NCBI RefSeq assembly: GCF_001039355.2
Contig: NW_019774291.1
Coordinates: 703,751-767,750 of the forward strand
Length of the DNA: 64,000 nt
From: Lingula anatina
Lineage: Eukaryota > Brachiopoda > Lingulata > Lingulida > Lingulidae
Direction: 5' to 3'
The notes beneath the pieces were generated by a model. It was not told where the DNA came from. It was given only the letters and a program-made list of their open reading frames with translations, and searched no databases. Positions 15,223 through 27,524 of this stretch are shown in pieces (positions within the stretch are counted from its first letter, which is position 1; every line of letters begins with the position of its first letter). The translations under genes were made by a program, and so were the position numbers.

Positions 15223-18200
15223 TTAAAGTTCTGTGATTGGCAAGTCATCTGGATCATTTAGATCCTGATTATTGGGATCTGTATGTTTCGTTTTTGTCAA
15301 CAATCTTGGTCCAGTGAGGGCTATAGCTGCTGCTCCAACAGGTGCCGTAATCAGAATGGACAATACTGCTATAGTCAAGATCTAAAATAAAATAAATGCT
15401 AAACCTACAGCAAATTCAGCACATCATTAACAATGTCTGGCAGATAAATTATACGTTTTCCACATTCATGATTAATACAGAAGAGTAATAAATATTTCAC
15501 AGCTTGTGCTGTCATTAATCTTTATTAAAAATAGGCTGCCTTTAACTGCCACTTTAATCAACAAATATGCAATATGTACAACTATCAAATTTAGTTGAAA
15601 AATTCATTCACACTTTTTCATGTTGTTATACTTTTTGTAATTTGCTAGATTTACAAAGTTCAGATACCTGTATCCCCAAAAGTTCTTTTGTCACATCTGC
15701 ATTCCTTCTGGCTGTATCCAAAGCTACTGGTCCTATGGCAGCCTTTTAACCAACCAGAAAGAATATACTAAAGCACTAATCAGTGTAATTGTTAATTTAG
15801 TAAACAAAGTTGACAGACTCTCTTGTTACTAAGTACACAATTATTATTGAAATACTTTCACTTACTGTTCTTTGTATTTTCTTCAGAACAATTTTCATTT
15901 GCATATAAATGAAATTAGGGTTTCTTGGTCAAAATAACGAATAATGATTGACCATTTTATGAGTGATAAGATCTCTAAATAGTCCACAGTAAATATAATC
16001 ACATACCTGAACAGTTGCCTTTGGAAGCCATGCAAATGGAATGAAGAACCTTTCCTTCCAGTTGAACTCTGTTCCAAATACTACAAGAAATGATGCCACC
16101 ATTCTTGTAAAAAGTCCAATGCATAATGTGGCCACTCCTAAGCCTGGAAAAAAAAGAATTAAAAACTTATTTTAAACACTATTTAAAGGTTCTGGTGTAT
16201 GTTCCTTGGTAAATTTTGATTTTTTTATTGACCTCATTAATAATTTAAATATGATTATATGACAGCCATACTTATTAAATCCTTTAAAAATGTCACTTAC
16301 CTACAGTATTGGCTTGGAGGCTTGAGATTTCAATTTCTGCACCTATAAGTCCAAAGAGTAGTGGCTGAAAAAGGACCCATAATCTCCCCAAATTTTTTGT
16401 CACAGGGCACTGAAAAAAACAAAAATACAAAGAATCATTAACAGCTCCCCAAAAGTCTGTTGAAACCTACAGCATGTAAGACAAAGTTACATTTCCTTAT
16501 TACCAGTTGGGTGCCTTAATCCTGTATAGATTTTGCTAGTTCATAATATTATGGTACACAACAGTTTGGTCAATACTGATATTTTAAATGTGCTGGTATT
16601 AATCTCAATGATTTTTTAATACTACATACACTAAATTTCTTACATTATCCTCAACCCAGCCTTCCTTCCTCCATCGTAAAGCAGCAACAAATGGCATTGT
16701 AAGACAACCTAAAGCTCCTGCACCTGGTAACTGAGCACTGTTACTACCAAACACAGCAAATAAGCCACCCAGCAGTAATAACAATGTTCTGTAGAACTTT
16801 AAATGCTTCTAAAATGTAGAAAATACAAACAAATGAGAAAAGTCACAGAAAAATGACAGAATACATGCTAAGCAGAAATGTAGGCCTTTAATTAATACAT
16901 GTATTTGGTGTTTTTAATCTCTTTTAAATCATAAAACAAATCAACATATTTTCTTATTTGTTTTTATAACAACTGCAATCTGTTTTAATTACAGTTCCAT
17001 CATATAATATTTTCTCAATCTAAGAGGGCATTCCCAGAGATTTAGATCGATCTTACTAGATGGACCTAAATCCCTGGGGGTTCACGCTAAATTGCAGTCA
17101 GCCGACCACGCATGGAAGTTAATTACCCCCTTACAGCTGGTAGTAGGCGGGACGGACATTTAAGCCAGATTACCTGACAGTAATCTAGTGAGACTCCCCA
17201 CGGGGATAGATCGATCTAAAATCTATGGGAATGCGCCCTAACTGCGTCTTTTTATCATCAATAGGAAAATCATATACACAGGCAGGGGGAGGGGTCTTAC
17301 CCTCCTTCCATCTTGATATTTTAGAGCTGTAATTTTTTATGCTTTAAACCCCCAAACCGTGGCAATATACAACTTACATGCTTTTTGTGAGGAAAATACC
17401 ACACAATTATCCCTGCTATTACCCCATACACCACTCCTAACACAGCTTCCAGTGGCCCTCTGACAATAGTGACAGCAATGTCACCTGGAAAACAAGGCTG
17501 GTAATAAAATATGACATATATCACCATGGCATAACAATCATGATAAGAATTTGAAAACTAATGTACTTCTAAAAATTTTCAAATTGAACTGGGTAAAGAA
17601 TAACAAAAATAGCACTCATCAAACAAATAAAGGAGGAAGAAATTAAATACCAGTTGAAAAGGCAATGCCAAGTAAGACGCCAAATGCAGTAATAGCAAGA
17701 ACATCATCAATGCTTGCAGCAGCCACTACCAATGTGGTTATTCCTTTGTCCCCTCCATATCCTTTCTCCTGGAGACTCAGCATACTGGGGACAACCACAG
17801 CAGGTGTCACAGCTCCCAGCACAAATCTAAAATATTCCATGAAGCAAAAAAGTACACTCACTATTTAAACTTTGAGTACCTGTTATAATATGATAACACC
17901 CTTGTCTTGTGTTTGAATATGAAATGTATTCCAAAATGCTTAAAATTATTTATTTTGAAATGAGAAAAAAATGTAAACTGTAACTTACCCTAACATGAAT
18001 CCCCACTCCACTGGAAATCCTAAGAGAAGATGTGTTGCTGCAGCTACAGTGGCTGCCTCCACCATACAGGGCGTGAAAGCCAGCCTGATCACAACACAGG
18101 AAAGTTTCCTCAAGGCTTGTGGGTCCAACCCTAAACCAGCACGCAGCAAAATCACAACCAATGCCATAGACCTAATGCATGAAAAACATCTTGATTGATA

Positions 18201-19559
18201 ATGTAGCATAATGTTTTAAAATGTTTTTTTTTATACATGTATTACTTAAAATTTGTGATTCTGTTTACAGTATATAAATTCAGTAGATATTCCCTAAAAG
18301 TATCTGTGCCAAACATGTCATATATTTCATCCCAAGAAGTTGTCTAAAATTCCAAAATAAGTTTGAATTTTAAAGGCAAATCCTGAATTCATCCAATTTA
18401 CCTTAAAACTGCTGACCATTCTTGGTTAATATTCTTAGCCACATCTATGTAAGGAGTATTTTTCAGTGCAAAACCAATAACTAGCATGCCTGAAAAAAAA
18501 GTACAGATTACACTTGACACAAGAAAATTACAAATATGTAAAATTTGCACTCAAAAAAGAAAATTTTAAACCAACATCTATGACTGATTTGCAAAAGAAT
18601 ATACAGAAGAAGAGAATTACCAGGAAATTGACAAAAATATTGTTGTAGATGCTCTTAATTGATACCAACAACAACAAAACAGCAATCAAATTATTTTTGT
18701 TAAAACAAACATTCAACAGCTCAAAAAAACATCAATAAAATTAAGCCTAACAACTATTTTGCCAAATGCTGAAGCTATACAATCTGTACTTGTATACCAT
18801 TGGTAGGTCTCGACATGTAATACACTTAACAAGGTTTTAATTGTATTCACAAGTTCACTTCCTACAGTTTGGGTAGAAGTTAATTTTTGGCCATGTTAAA
18901 GAATTTTCTCTAGAATAGCCAGGCTATTGTTAAAGTTATCAATCTTAGTGTTATGGCAAAGATTGTATCCCTAAAGTACTGAGTACTGTATACCAGCTGA
19001 TGTGAAAAGGGCCTATTCACAACCTACCTAACAATGCTGGGAGATGAATAAGTTCCACAGCAGCCCCAGCAAGCAAACAACACACCACCAACACCACAAG
19101 TCCAAATATATTGCCTTTTGTTCCAGGTAAGGCTTGCTCTCCAGTGATCCCCCAGCAAACGGCCCAAAACAGCAACATGGCAAGAAAAATGGTTACAGCC
19201 TTTGCTAATTTACCATGTGGGGGACACATAAAGGCATAAGCACACCTTTGAGTCCTGGACCCTGATGCCCTATGTGGATGGTATTTTGTCATGCATGGCT
19301 GGCAAGTTCTAAAGCAACACTGTTTGATACTGGTATACAGAGATATGCAACAATTTTGACAACATCCATGTACATTTTCCACTTTCTGGTGCAGCTCTTC
19401 TTCTGTTATATTATCACATTTTACTGTTTTTGAATTTTCTGCATCTAGGTCTGATATGTCATCGAGTGTCTTTGGGGCATCTTTTGACAACATATCTGTT
19501 GTTTCTGGAATATCTTCTTCCAACTCTTGACAAGCAGGGCCATTCTGTTCCCCATCCAT
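15223..19559 (-). CDS. SLC9B (NHA-type) sodium/proton antiporter, complete
   Basis: A cation/proton antiporter of the NHA branch (human SLC9B1/SLC9B2) that exchanges Na+ or Li+ for H+ across plasma or organelle membranes. Ten exons: 19028-19559, 18402-18489, 17989-18171, 17651-17826, 17378-17484, 16644-16808, 16301-16409, 16007-16143, 15668-15742 and 15223-15381. Phases agree throughout and give 576 residues (human SLC9B2 has 537). The first 115 residues are cytosolic, acidic and then rich in paired cysteines (CCQNCC, CCFRTCQPC). Membrane segments begin near residue 118. Landmarks are LLRAGLGLDPQAL, VLGAVTPAVVVPSM, and the paired ion-binding aspartates in ASIDDVLAIT near residues 308-309. FIPFAWLPKATVQAAIGPVALDTAR lies in the last third. 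I cannot tell 9B1 from 9B2 orthology by eye. Confidence 0.95.
17035..17238 (-). mobile_element. MITE of the GATCGATCT family (allele of 13177-13390)
   Basis: The allelic counterpart of the element at 13177-13390, in the SLC9B intron upstream of exon 6. It has the same ends, the same central TTAATTACCCCCTTACAGCT and the same GATAGATCGATCT block. Confidence 0.75.
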
Positions 19560-19729
19560 TTCTGTTTCTTTTTCCTCTATTATTTCAACACAGTTTAATC
19601 ACGTGGATAATTTGTTCTTTTACTGGTGTATGCTGCTCTGTACATAACATCTATAATGTCTTGGTCAGTATAAGATCAAATAACTGAAACAGAAATTATT
19701 GAACATAGTCAGGTTAAGGCAGACTGCTT

Positions 19730-19870
19730 TGTTGGGGGCATCTCAATAGTCCGAAGGTTCACTGGTCCGAAAAACATTTTCACTGGTTTTTTAACCAAGG
19801 GTTCATTGGCCCGAAGGTTCTATCATGAACATTTGGACCATCGAACCTTTGGACTATTGAACCTTCTGAT
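19730..19870. repeat. degenerate fold-back sequence (haplotype 1 allele)
   Basis: Short direct and inverted copies of GAAGGTTCACTGGTCCGAA lie upstream of SLC9B. This allele lacks the long clean palindrome seen at 25923-26047, so the two haplotypes differ structurally here. Confidence 0.55.
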
Positions 19871-20370
19871 GATTGCTATGGCCCCGCTTTGTATACTGGT
19901 AGCCATTTACATGAATTTTTCCAAATTGACAAATCTTGTAGGGCTAGACCCTGATTTATGTGTGCCCAAAATGATCCCTGATATGACAAAAAAGCATTTG
20001 GGCACACACACTAAAGAAAAACAAAAATTGCTCTTCGTCGCAAATTTTAATGGGTGACGAAAACGGGTTGTTGTGTGTTACTATCATTTATGTTTTCAAC
20101 TTCAGTACAAAGTATTATCTCCCATACACGTAAACTACAGTATACATATCGTTCAATTTCGGGATTTAAATTAAAATACCTGAAATACAGTTTGCTTTTC
20201 ATAAAACAACATGTAAGGAAACCCTGTCATCTGAGTGTGTAATCACAGATGTTATGTCGACCCAATCCTGTTTCCTTTCCTCCAGACTCGCAAGATGACC
20301 ACAGCTAGTTTTGTATCCCCATTCAGGTTCGACCCATGGACTTAGCATAAATAGCATAGATTTCCATTGA

Positions 20371-20394
20371 TGACGTAATGATGACGTAATGACC
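20371..20394. promoter_or_regulatory. two TGACGTAA CRE/ATF-like sites
   Basis: TGATGACGTAATGATGACGTAATGAC contains two tandem TGACGTAA octamers, a match to the CREB/ATF or C/EBP-ATF composite site. The other haplotype has only one. It lies about 0.8 kb upstream of the SLC9B start, so a role in that promoter is possible but unproven. Confidence 0.35.
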
Positions 20395-20459
20395 CGGTCA
20401 CATGAATATTAAATGAGACTAATTAAATTAGCTATACCCGGCCCCCACTTTTCAGCGTG

Positions 20460-20810
20460 TAACTCACAAAATATGACTTCATATTTGTCATTGCTGTTTA
20501 ACTGCCGATTCAGGATCGCAGTGAGCTTTCCCAACTCCGTGAAGTTAAGTGTAATCTTCCCTGATAATTTTATATGTGTTTAATATTACATTTTTCAAAA
20601 CTTAATGAATATGAAACAAAATACGATGTTCATTATAAACGGAGGGTGTGCACACAAGGGAGGATTTCATGTTGTCACTGTTTAACTGATGATTTAGGAT
20701 CGCAGCATGCTTTCCCAACTCTGTGAAGTTAAGTGTACTTTTTCCTAATAATTTTTGTATGTGTTTAATGTTACATTTTCCAAAATTTATGAATATAAAG
20801 CAAAATATGA
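20460..20810 (+). repeat. two-unit tandem duplication of about 180 bp
   Basis: The unit with TTTAACTGCCGATTCAGGAT, GCTTTCCCAACTCCGTGAAG and TAATTTTATATGTGTTTAAT is repeated with about 10-15 % divergence in the next 170 bases. Both haplotypes carry both units, so the duplication predates the alleles. The GAAGTTAAG string recalls 5S rRNA but the rest does not fit. Confidence 0.6.
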
Positions 20811-20869
20811 TTAATATTCTAAGCAGAGAGTGTGCTCACAAGGTTGGCGCCATGTTGCCCATGTCCAAG

Positions 20870-21083
20870 GCTGTATTCCCAGAGCTTTTAGATCGATCTA
20901 TCCCCACGTGGGAGTCTCACTAGATTACTGTCAGATAATCCGGCTTAAATGTCCGTCCCGCCTACTACAAGCTGTAAGGGGGTAATTAACTTTTGTGTCC
21001 GCCCGGCTGATAGCTATTTAGCGTGAACCCCAAGGGAGTTAGGTCGATCTAAAGTAGATCGATCTAATCTCTGGAAATGGAGT
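20870..21083 (+). mobile_element. MITE of the GATCGATCT family, 214 bp
   Basis: Ends GCTGTATTCCCAGAG and CTCTGGAAATGGAGT, flanked by direct repeats CCAAG (20865-20869 and 21084-21088). Same internal core as 11591-11803. Present at the same site on the other haplotype (27085-27298). Confidence 0.85.
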
Positions 21084-21089
21084 CCAAGT

Positions 21090-23454
21090 GTTGTTACCCA
21101 GTATCGTGGATGTTGCAAGTTAAATACCAGCAGACACATAGTAGGCAAATAACAAAAAAAACTAAATAAAAATTTAGGTTATAATCCATACAAATTCTAT
21201 GTGAAGATCACATTTAAAAGGATAAAACAACTGATTAAAAATCCAACTGGTCACTACCGGCGCACTGCACCTGTAACTGTCAACTACTCGTCGATCTCTG
21301 GTCGTCTGCTACGGCCGGTCTGCTACCGTGCATCTGTGCCACGCTTCATACCTTTGTCATGATTAAACAGTAGTGAGAAAACAGAATTGCAGTTAAAAGT
21401 CTTCTTTATGGATTGCTGTTGATATTTTTAAAAGAAGATTTAAATCGTAAGAAGCAGAAGCCAGCTCAATTTCTCAAGCAGAGGACGACGGCTATGGTAA
21501 CGGGAACGTTCGACTTTTAGTCACACCACACCGGGCAAAAGAAACGATCTTGGAAAAGACTGTCAAGACGCACCTGCAACAAACAAAACATATGGAAGCT
21601 GTCAATTACCTTATTTTCCCCGTGTGGTAATTCGTTCACGTTAAAAAGTCGAAGACTGCTATCAATATTTTTTTATCCTTTTTAAAGCTAGCTTCTGTAT
21701 AGGTGGCGCTGGAGATCAGTAGGAACCAATACACACCTTTAGAGCATAAGAGCTACATTCGTCTTTGATCCATCATACACTTATTTTCCTGATAACAAAC
21801 GCTAATGGTATTTAACTAACTATTAGTACTTGACCTGCTTTGCAGATTTTTAAAGGTTCACTGGTTTTCAATAAGACTGCATTTCCATAGAAATTATCAA
21901 GTTATCACATCTAATTATTATTAACGCCGCAGTCCCATTTTGGACAGCGTCCAATGCTGAACATTTCGTATTATTTTCCCGATGTTTCCCCTATTGTTTA
22001 ATCTACTTGATGGGATAAAGCGAACACTACCTTTTTCTGTCACACGAGCAAAATATTGCCTTTTGAACTTCAATGTAAAAACGAAAACTGACAGTGCGAG
22101 TGGCATGAAAATTGCGTGGTTGCCCAGTCCCATTTGACACAGCTTGCTCTGACAGAAATTCAGTTTTCGGGGAAAAAACCATTAATTGATTGATTTCATC
22201 TACGTCTGTGTATATCTCGTCACAACTCGTGGCATCATCAAACCGGTCAGTCAACAGGTCAACTTGGAAAATTCTGCAACGCACCCGCACGCGATTTGAA
22301 ATCAGTGATGTTAGGCCTATATATTTACGTTAATAATTAGATGTAAAGATTTAAGGAATTGAAATGGCGTAGTATTGTAAACTTATGGCTCGTCTTAACC
22401 ACTTTTTTTATTTGAAGTGATTTACGTCGCAGGAGCTGTTCGGCGTGAACGCGACGGGCATGAGAGTGGCTTGCGCGGCAGTCGTGGTTGTGTTGTTAGT
22501 CGCAACACTCAAACACGTCTTTGGAAATTTCAAAAACACGAATGTGTAGTTTTCGTGGTTATTTATTAGCACCTCTTTACTGAATGTAACTGAACAAAGT
22601 TTTCATAGGGAGTGTGCGAGTAGGTCTCAACCGATCCATCGACTAGTAAATTTACCTACCAGCACGACAATTCATGCGTTAGCAACTTCTCTGGTATTTT
22701 AGACGAGTAAAACGAATTCGCCCAATGGGTTATTTACTGTGCATTAAATCCTAGTTTGGATAAATTGGGTCCAAAATGCTAGTAAACAGGGGCAGGTACC
22801 GGATTTCAGACTGGTGCAACCAACATGAAAGATAGAACTCCTGCAATCTGATAATAGTACTGACAAAATTTTTGAGTGCCCGCAAATGAAATCATTAAAA
22901 TAATGCAGGCACAGAAATAACTTCAATATTTTTGTAACGGCTACATGACACGGCCAGCCACAGGTCCATGTTATTAGAATATTATCTGACACTTAAACTG
23001 TCTCCATAAATAAAGAGTCAGAGATAACTGAAGTTATAGCCAATAGTTTATTGAGGCAAATCTCCATGCTTTTCACCAAACTTTTAAACCTGCTGTAGTA
23101 AAAAACGCTATTTCTAATTAAACAGCACCCAAATTTTGATTAGAAAAGGACTTGGTAGGACTGTCAAAGAATTGCAAAATGTTTACATTCACTTTTGGAA
23201 ATAGCAAAAGTTAAAGTTTCTTTCATAACTCTCTACTTTTTAAGTGCCCACTGTCACTTATCCATCCATTGAACCAATGAACAATAATTTGTCTCCAATC
23301 AAATTATAACATCCATTCCTAAAGATTTTTCAGGGGAATTACTGGTAAAGTACTTTCATCATCAATACACAAATGTAAAAGACAAAGACAGGTAATGACA
23401 GTATTTGATCATAAACCCCAATTTGGCTGAGGTTGGGTCTAGGAAAAGAATAGT
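21090..23454. other. spacer with no assigned gene; possible minus-strand exon near 22025-22280
   Basis: About 2.3 kb separate SLC9B and CEP95. A minus-strand segment from 22279 (acceptor TTGCAG) to about 22031 (donor AAAAG|GTAGTG) keeps an open frame with 'LTDRFDDATSCDEIYTDVD' in both haplotypes. However, I recognise no domain and no neighbouring exon that would complete a gene. CpG content rises at 22430-22520. I leave it unassigned; a non-coding RNA or first exon is possible. Confidence 0.25.
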
Positions 23455-24298
23455 TTACAGTAATCTAGAGTGGTACTGTGCCACTTGCAGGTCATGCTTC
23501 ACTCTATCAGCATCCAGTTGTCTGTAGTAAACATCATCCTCGTCCCTGTACAGCTGCTCCTGGAACTCCCTGATCTCTGTCTCCATCTTTTTTCTGAGTT
23601 CTCCTTTCATTTTTGACAAAACCTATGAAAGAAAAGTTTAATATTTCACTGTACAACTGTATTAGTTACACACATGCCTAAAATCGAATGGTTTTACCCA
23701 TATTGTACCCATAGCAAAGTTTTCAGTTTTTAATTGCAAAGTTGCAAACCTTTCAAAATTTCAGCAAGGTCATTTATAACAATAATAATAATAATAAATA
23801 TAGTGCATATCAGTGCATATCATTATAAATATGACAAACATTCAAAGCTCAAAAGTATGTTCATCAGTGACATATCAAAGATATAAAAATATGGCTACCT
23901 TTTCTTGGGCTTTTTCTCTGACTTGAAGTTCCTTTCTCTCCTTGGCCATAGACTCTGCTAACATTGCAAACTGGTCACGATAACTGTTTAAAATGTTAAG
24001 GATACATAATTTTTTTTCTTTGTAAAGCTATACTATAAATTTCTAAATAGTACAGTGCATCATATCTCATGCATTAAAAGATTCAATTTGTTATGTTTTT
24101 TTTTTCAATAGTGTATGCATACTGGCCAGCCCAGATTGAATAACAGAACTCACAAAATGGATACAAGTTTTCTAATGACTCAATTTCATTTTGCTGGAGC
24201 CTTGTTTTTACTTCTCTTTGCTCTTTGGCATAGCTGCGAAGGTCTCTCAATCTCTCTTTCTGAATTTCAAGACCCTCCTTGAAAAGTTTCTTGAAAAT
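23455..24298 (-). CDS. CEP95: CEP95 last three exons, haplotype 1 copy
   Basis: Exons 24165-24298, 23899-23983 and 23455-23622 (TAA at 23455-23457) correspond exactly in length to 30592-30725, 30334-30418 and 29903-30070. The contig ends 68 bases upstream in a repeat at 24318-24365, so the preceding exon of this haplotype is missing from the assembly. One residue differs: Arg here and His in the other allele in the YRDQF motif. Confidence 0.85.
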
Positions 24299-24317
24299 CT
24301 GAAAAAATGAAAACAAA

Positions 24318-24365
24318 CTAGAGGATCAGAGAGGCGATACCGCCTCCAAATATTGTACCACCAGC
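24318..24365. mobile_element. repeat fragment at contig end
   Basis: Sequence absent from the other haplotype begins at 24318. It ends in ATTGTACCACCAGC just before the N. The same ATTGTACCACCAGC string occurs inverted at 36617-36630, right after another contig join. The two ends therefore look like copies of one dispersed element at which assembly stopped. Confidence 0.5.
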
Positions 24366-24366
24366 N
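24366..24366. other. assembly join (single N), haplotype 1 to haplotype 2
   Basis: After the N come about 85 bases of unmatched sequence, including a T run and ACGGGCGAAAATCCGTGCGC. Sequence from 24452 then repeats 18265 onward. Confidence 0.85.
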
Positions 24367-24588
24367 GGCTTTTTTTTTTTTTTTTTTCGGAGAACGGGCG
24401 AAAATCCGTGCGCGCGCAGGATGTCATCCATAAAATTAAAAAAGTGTGGCCTTACAGTATATAAATTCAGTAGATATTCCCTAAAAGTATCTGTGCCAAA
24501 CATGTCATATATTTCATCCCAAGAAGTTGTCTAAAATTCCAAAATAAGTTTGAATTCTAAAGGCAAATCCTGAATTCATCCAATTTAC

Positions 24589-25757
24589 CTTAAAACTGCT
24601 GACCATTCTTGGTTAATATTCTTAGCCACATCTATGTAAGGAGTATTTTTCAGTGCAAAACCAATAACTAGCATGCCTGAAAAAAAAGTACAGATTACAC
24701 TTGATACAAGAAAATTACAAATATGTAAAATTTGCACTCAAAAAAGAAAATTTAAACCAATATCTATGACTGATTTGCAAAAGAATATACAGAAGAAGAG
24801 AATTACCAGGAAATTGACAAAAATATTGTTGTAGATACTCTTAATTGATACCAACAACAACAAAACAGCAATCAAATTATTTTTGTTAAAACAAACATTC
24901 AACAGCTCAAAAACACATCAATAAAATTAAGCCTAACAACTATTTTGCCAAATGCTGAAGCTATACAATCTGTACTGTACTTGTATACCATTGGTAGGTC
25001 TCGACATGTAATTACACTTAAAAAGGTTTTAATTGTATTCACAAGTTCACTTCCTACAGTTTGGGTAGAAGTTAATTTTTGGCCATGTTAAAGAATTTTC
25101 TCTAGAATAGCCAGGCTATTGTTAAAGTTATCAATCTTAGTGTTATGGTAAAGATTGTATCCCTAAAGTACTGAGTACTGTATACCAGCTGATGTGAAAA
25201 GGGCCTATTCACAACCTACCTAACAATGCTGGGAGATGAATAAGTTCCACAGCAGCCCCAGCAAGCAAACAACACACCACCAACACTACAAGTCCAAATA
25301 TATTGCCTTTTGTTCCAGGTAAGGCTTGCTCTCCAGTGATCCCCCAGCAAACGGCCCAAAACAGCAACATGGCAAGAAAAATGGTTACAGCCTTTGCTAA
25401 TTTACCATGTGGGGGACACATAAAGGCATAAGCACACCTTTGAGTCCTGGACCCTGATGCCCTATGTGGATGGTATTTTGTCATGCACGGCTGGCAAGTT
25501 CTAAAGCAACATTGTTTGATACTTGTATACAGTGATTTGCAACAATTTCTACAACATCCATGCACATTTTCCATTTTCAGGTGCTGCGGCAGCTCTTCAT
25601 CTGTTGTATTATCACATTTTACTGTTTTTGAATTTTCTGCATCTAGGTCTGTTATGTCATCGAGTGTCTTTGGGGCATCTTTTGACAGCATATCTGTTGT
25701 TTCTGGAATATCTTCTTCCAACTCTTGACAAGCAGGGCCATTCTGTTCCCCATCCAT
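24589..25757 (-). CDS. SLC9B antiporter, haplotype 2, first two coding exons
   Basis: Exon 1 is 25220-25757 and exon 2 is 24589-24676. Exon 1 is 538 bases against 532 in the complete copy, adding two residues before the cysteine-rich segment (TDEELPQHLKMENVHGCC against TEEELHQKVENVHGCC). This region of the cytosolic tail is therefore allelically variable while the membrane part is conserved. It is incomplete here: the next exons of this haplotype resume only at 11168-13563. Confidence 0.85.
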
Positions 25758-25922
25758 TTCTGTTTCTTTTTTCTCTATTATTTCAACACAGTTTAATCAC
25801 ATGGATAATTTGTTCTTTTACTGGTGTATGCTGCTCTGTACATAGCATCTATAATGTCTTGGTCAGTATAAGATCAAATAACTGAAACAGAAATTAATAA
25901 ACATAGTCAGGTTAAGGCAGAC

Positions 25923-26047
25923 TGCTTTGTTGGGGGCATCTCAATAGCCCGAAGGTTCACTGGTCCGAAAATGTTTTTCGTTTCACTGGTCCATAATGTT
26001 TTTGGACCAGTGAACCTTCGGGCTATTGAGATGCCCCCAACAAAGCA
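25923..26047. repeat. near-perfect 48-bp-arm palindrome (haplotype 2 allele)
   Basis: The left arm TGCTTTGTTGGGGGCATCTC... (25923-25971) is mirrored by the right arm ...GAGATGCCCCCAACAAAGCA (about 26000-26047), with about 30 bases between them. It would form a long hairpin. The haplotype 1 sequence at 19730-19870 keeps the left arm but not the matching right arm. Confidence 0.8.
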
Positions 26048-27084
26048 TCATGAACCTTTGGATCATCGAACCTTCGGACTATTGAACCTTCTGATGTTTG
26101 CTACGGCCCCGCTTTGTATACTGGTAGCCATTTACATGATTTTTTCCATATTGACAAATCTTGTAGGGCTAGACCCTGATTTATGTATGCCCAAAATGAT
26201 CCCTGATATGACAAAAAAGCATTTGGGCACACATACTAAAGAAAAACAAAAATTGCTCTTCGTCGCAAATTGTAATGGGTGACGAAAACGGGTTGTTGTG
26301 TGTTACTATCATTTACGTTTTCAACTTCAGTACAAAGTATTATCTCCCATACACGTAAACTATACATATCGTTCAATTTCGGATTTAAATACCTGAAATA
26401 CAGTTTGCTTTTCATAAAACAACTTGTAAGGAAACCCTGTCATCTGAGTGTGTAATCACAGATGTTATGACCCAATCCTGTTTCCTTTCCTCCAGACTCG
26501 CAAGACAACGAAACCACAGCTAGTTTCATATCCCCATTCAGGTTCGACCCATGGGCTTTGCATAAATAGTGGAGATTTCCATTGATGACGTAATGACCGG
26601 TGACATGAATATTAAATGAGACTAATTAAATTAAATGAGCCGTACCCGGTCCCCACTTTTCAGCGTGTAACTCACAAAATATGACTTCATATTTGTCATT
26701 GCTGTTTAACCGCCGATTCAGGATCGCAGTGAGCTTTCCCAACTCCGTGAAGTTAAGTGTACTAGCTCTTCCCTGATAATTTTATATGTGTTTAATGTTA
26801 CATTTTTCAAACTTAATGAATATGAAACAAAATTCAATGTTCATTATAAACACAGGGCATGCACGCAAGAGATGATTTCATGTCGTCACTGTTTAACTGC
26901 TGATTTAGGATCGCAGCATGCTTTCCCAACTCTGTGAAGTTAAGTGTACTTTTTCCTAATAATTTTTGTATGTGTTTAATGTTACGTACATTTTCCAAAA
27001 TTTATGAATATAAAGCAAAATATGATTAATATTCTAAGCAGAGAGTGTGCTCACAAGGTTGGCGCCATGTTGCCCATGTCCAAG

Positions 27085-27298
27085 GCTGTATTCCCAGTGC
27101 TTTTAGATCGATCTATCCCCGCATGGGAGTCTCACTAGATTACTGTCAGATAATCCGGCTTAAATGTCCGTCCCGCCTACTACAAGCTGTAAGGGGGTAA
27201 TTAACTTTTGTGTCCGCCCGGCTGATAGCTATTTAGCATGAACCCCCAGGGAGTTAGGTTGATCTAAAGTAGATCGATCTAATCTCTGGAAATGGGGT
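27085..27298 (+). mobile_element. MITE of the GATCGATCT family (allele of 20870-21083)
   Basis: 214 bp, flanked by CCAAG direct repeats at 27080-27084 and 27299-27303. Allelic to 20870-21083 with a few substitutions. Confidence 0.85.
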
Positions 27299-27524
27299 CC
27301 AAGTGTTGTTACCCAGTATCGTGGATGTTGCAAGTTAAATACCAGCAGATCGACACATAGTAGGCAAATAACAAAAAAAACTAAATAAAAATTTAGGTTA
27401 TAATCCATACAAATTCTATGTGAAGATCACATTTAAAAGGATAAAACAACTGATTAAAAATCCAACTGGTCACTACCGGCGCACTGCACCTGTAACTGTC
27501 AACTACTCGTCGATCTCTGGTCGT

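Larger units (their letters stand above)
14647..17410 (+). repeat. allelic duplicate of 10566-13563
   Basis: It repeats the secreted-protein exon 2 and the 3' half of SLC9B with only allelic differences. It lacks the 213-bp MITE of the other copy and has a much shorter AT microsatellite. Confidence 0.85.
18265..24317 (+). repeat. allelic block (haplotype 1) repeated at 24452-30744
   Basis: This 6-kb block holds the SLC9B 5' exons, the intergenic spacer and the last CEP95 exons. It recurs at 24452-30744 in the same order. Differences include one of two TGACGTAA units, a 22-bp indel near 28910, a changed hairpin near 25923-26047, and a transposon at 27525. Confidence 0.85.

Noticed and set aside
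20320-20345. GGTTCGACCC resembling a tRNA B box
   Set aside because: No A box at the right distance and no cloverleaf can be folded around it.
20500-20560. GAAGTTAAG string like the 5S rRNA internal control region
   Set aside because: Only about 10 bases match; A box, stem pairing and flanks are absent. It is part of a local tandem duplication.
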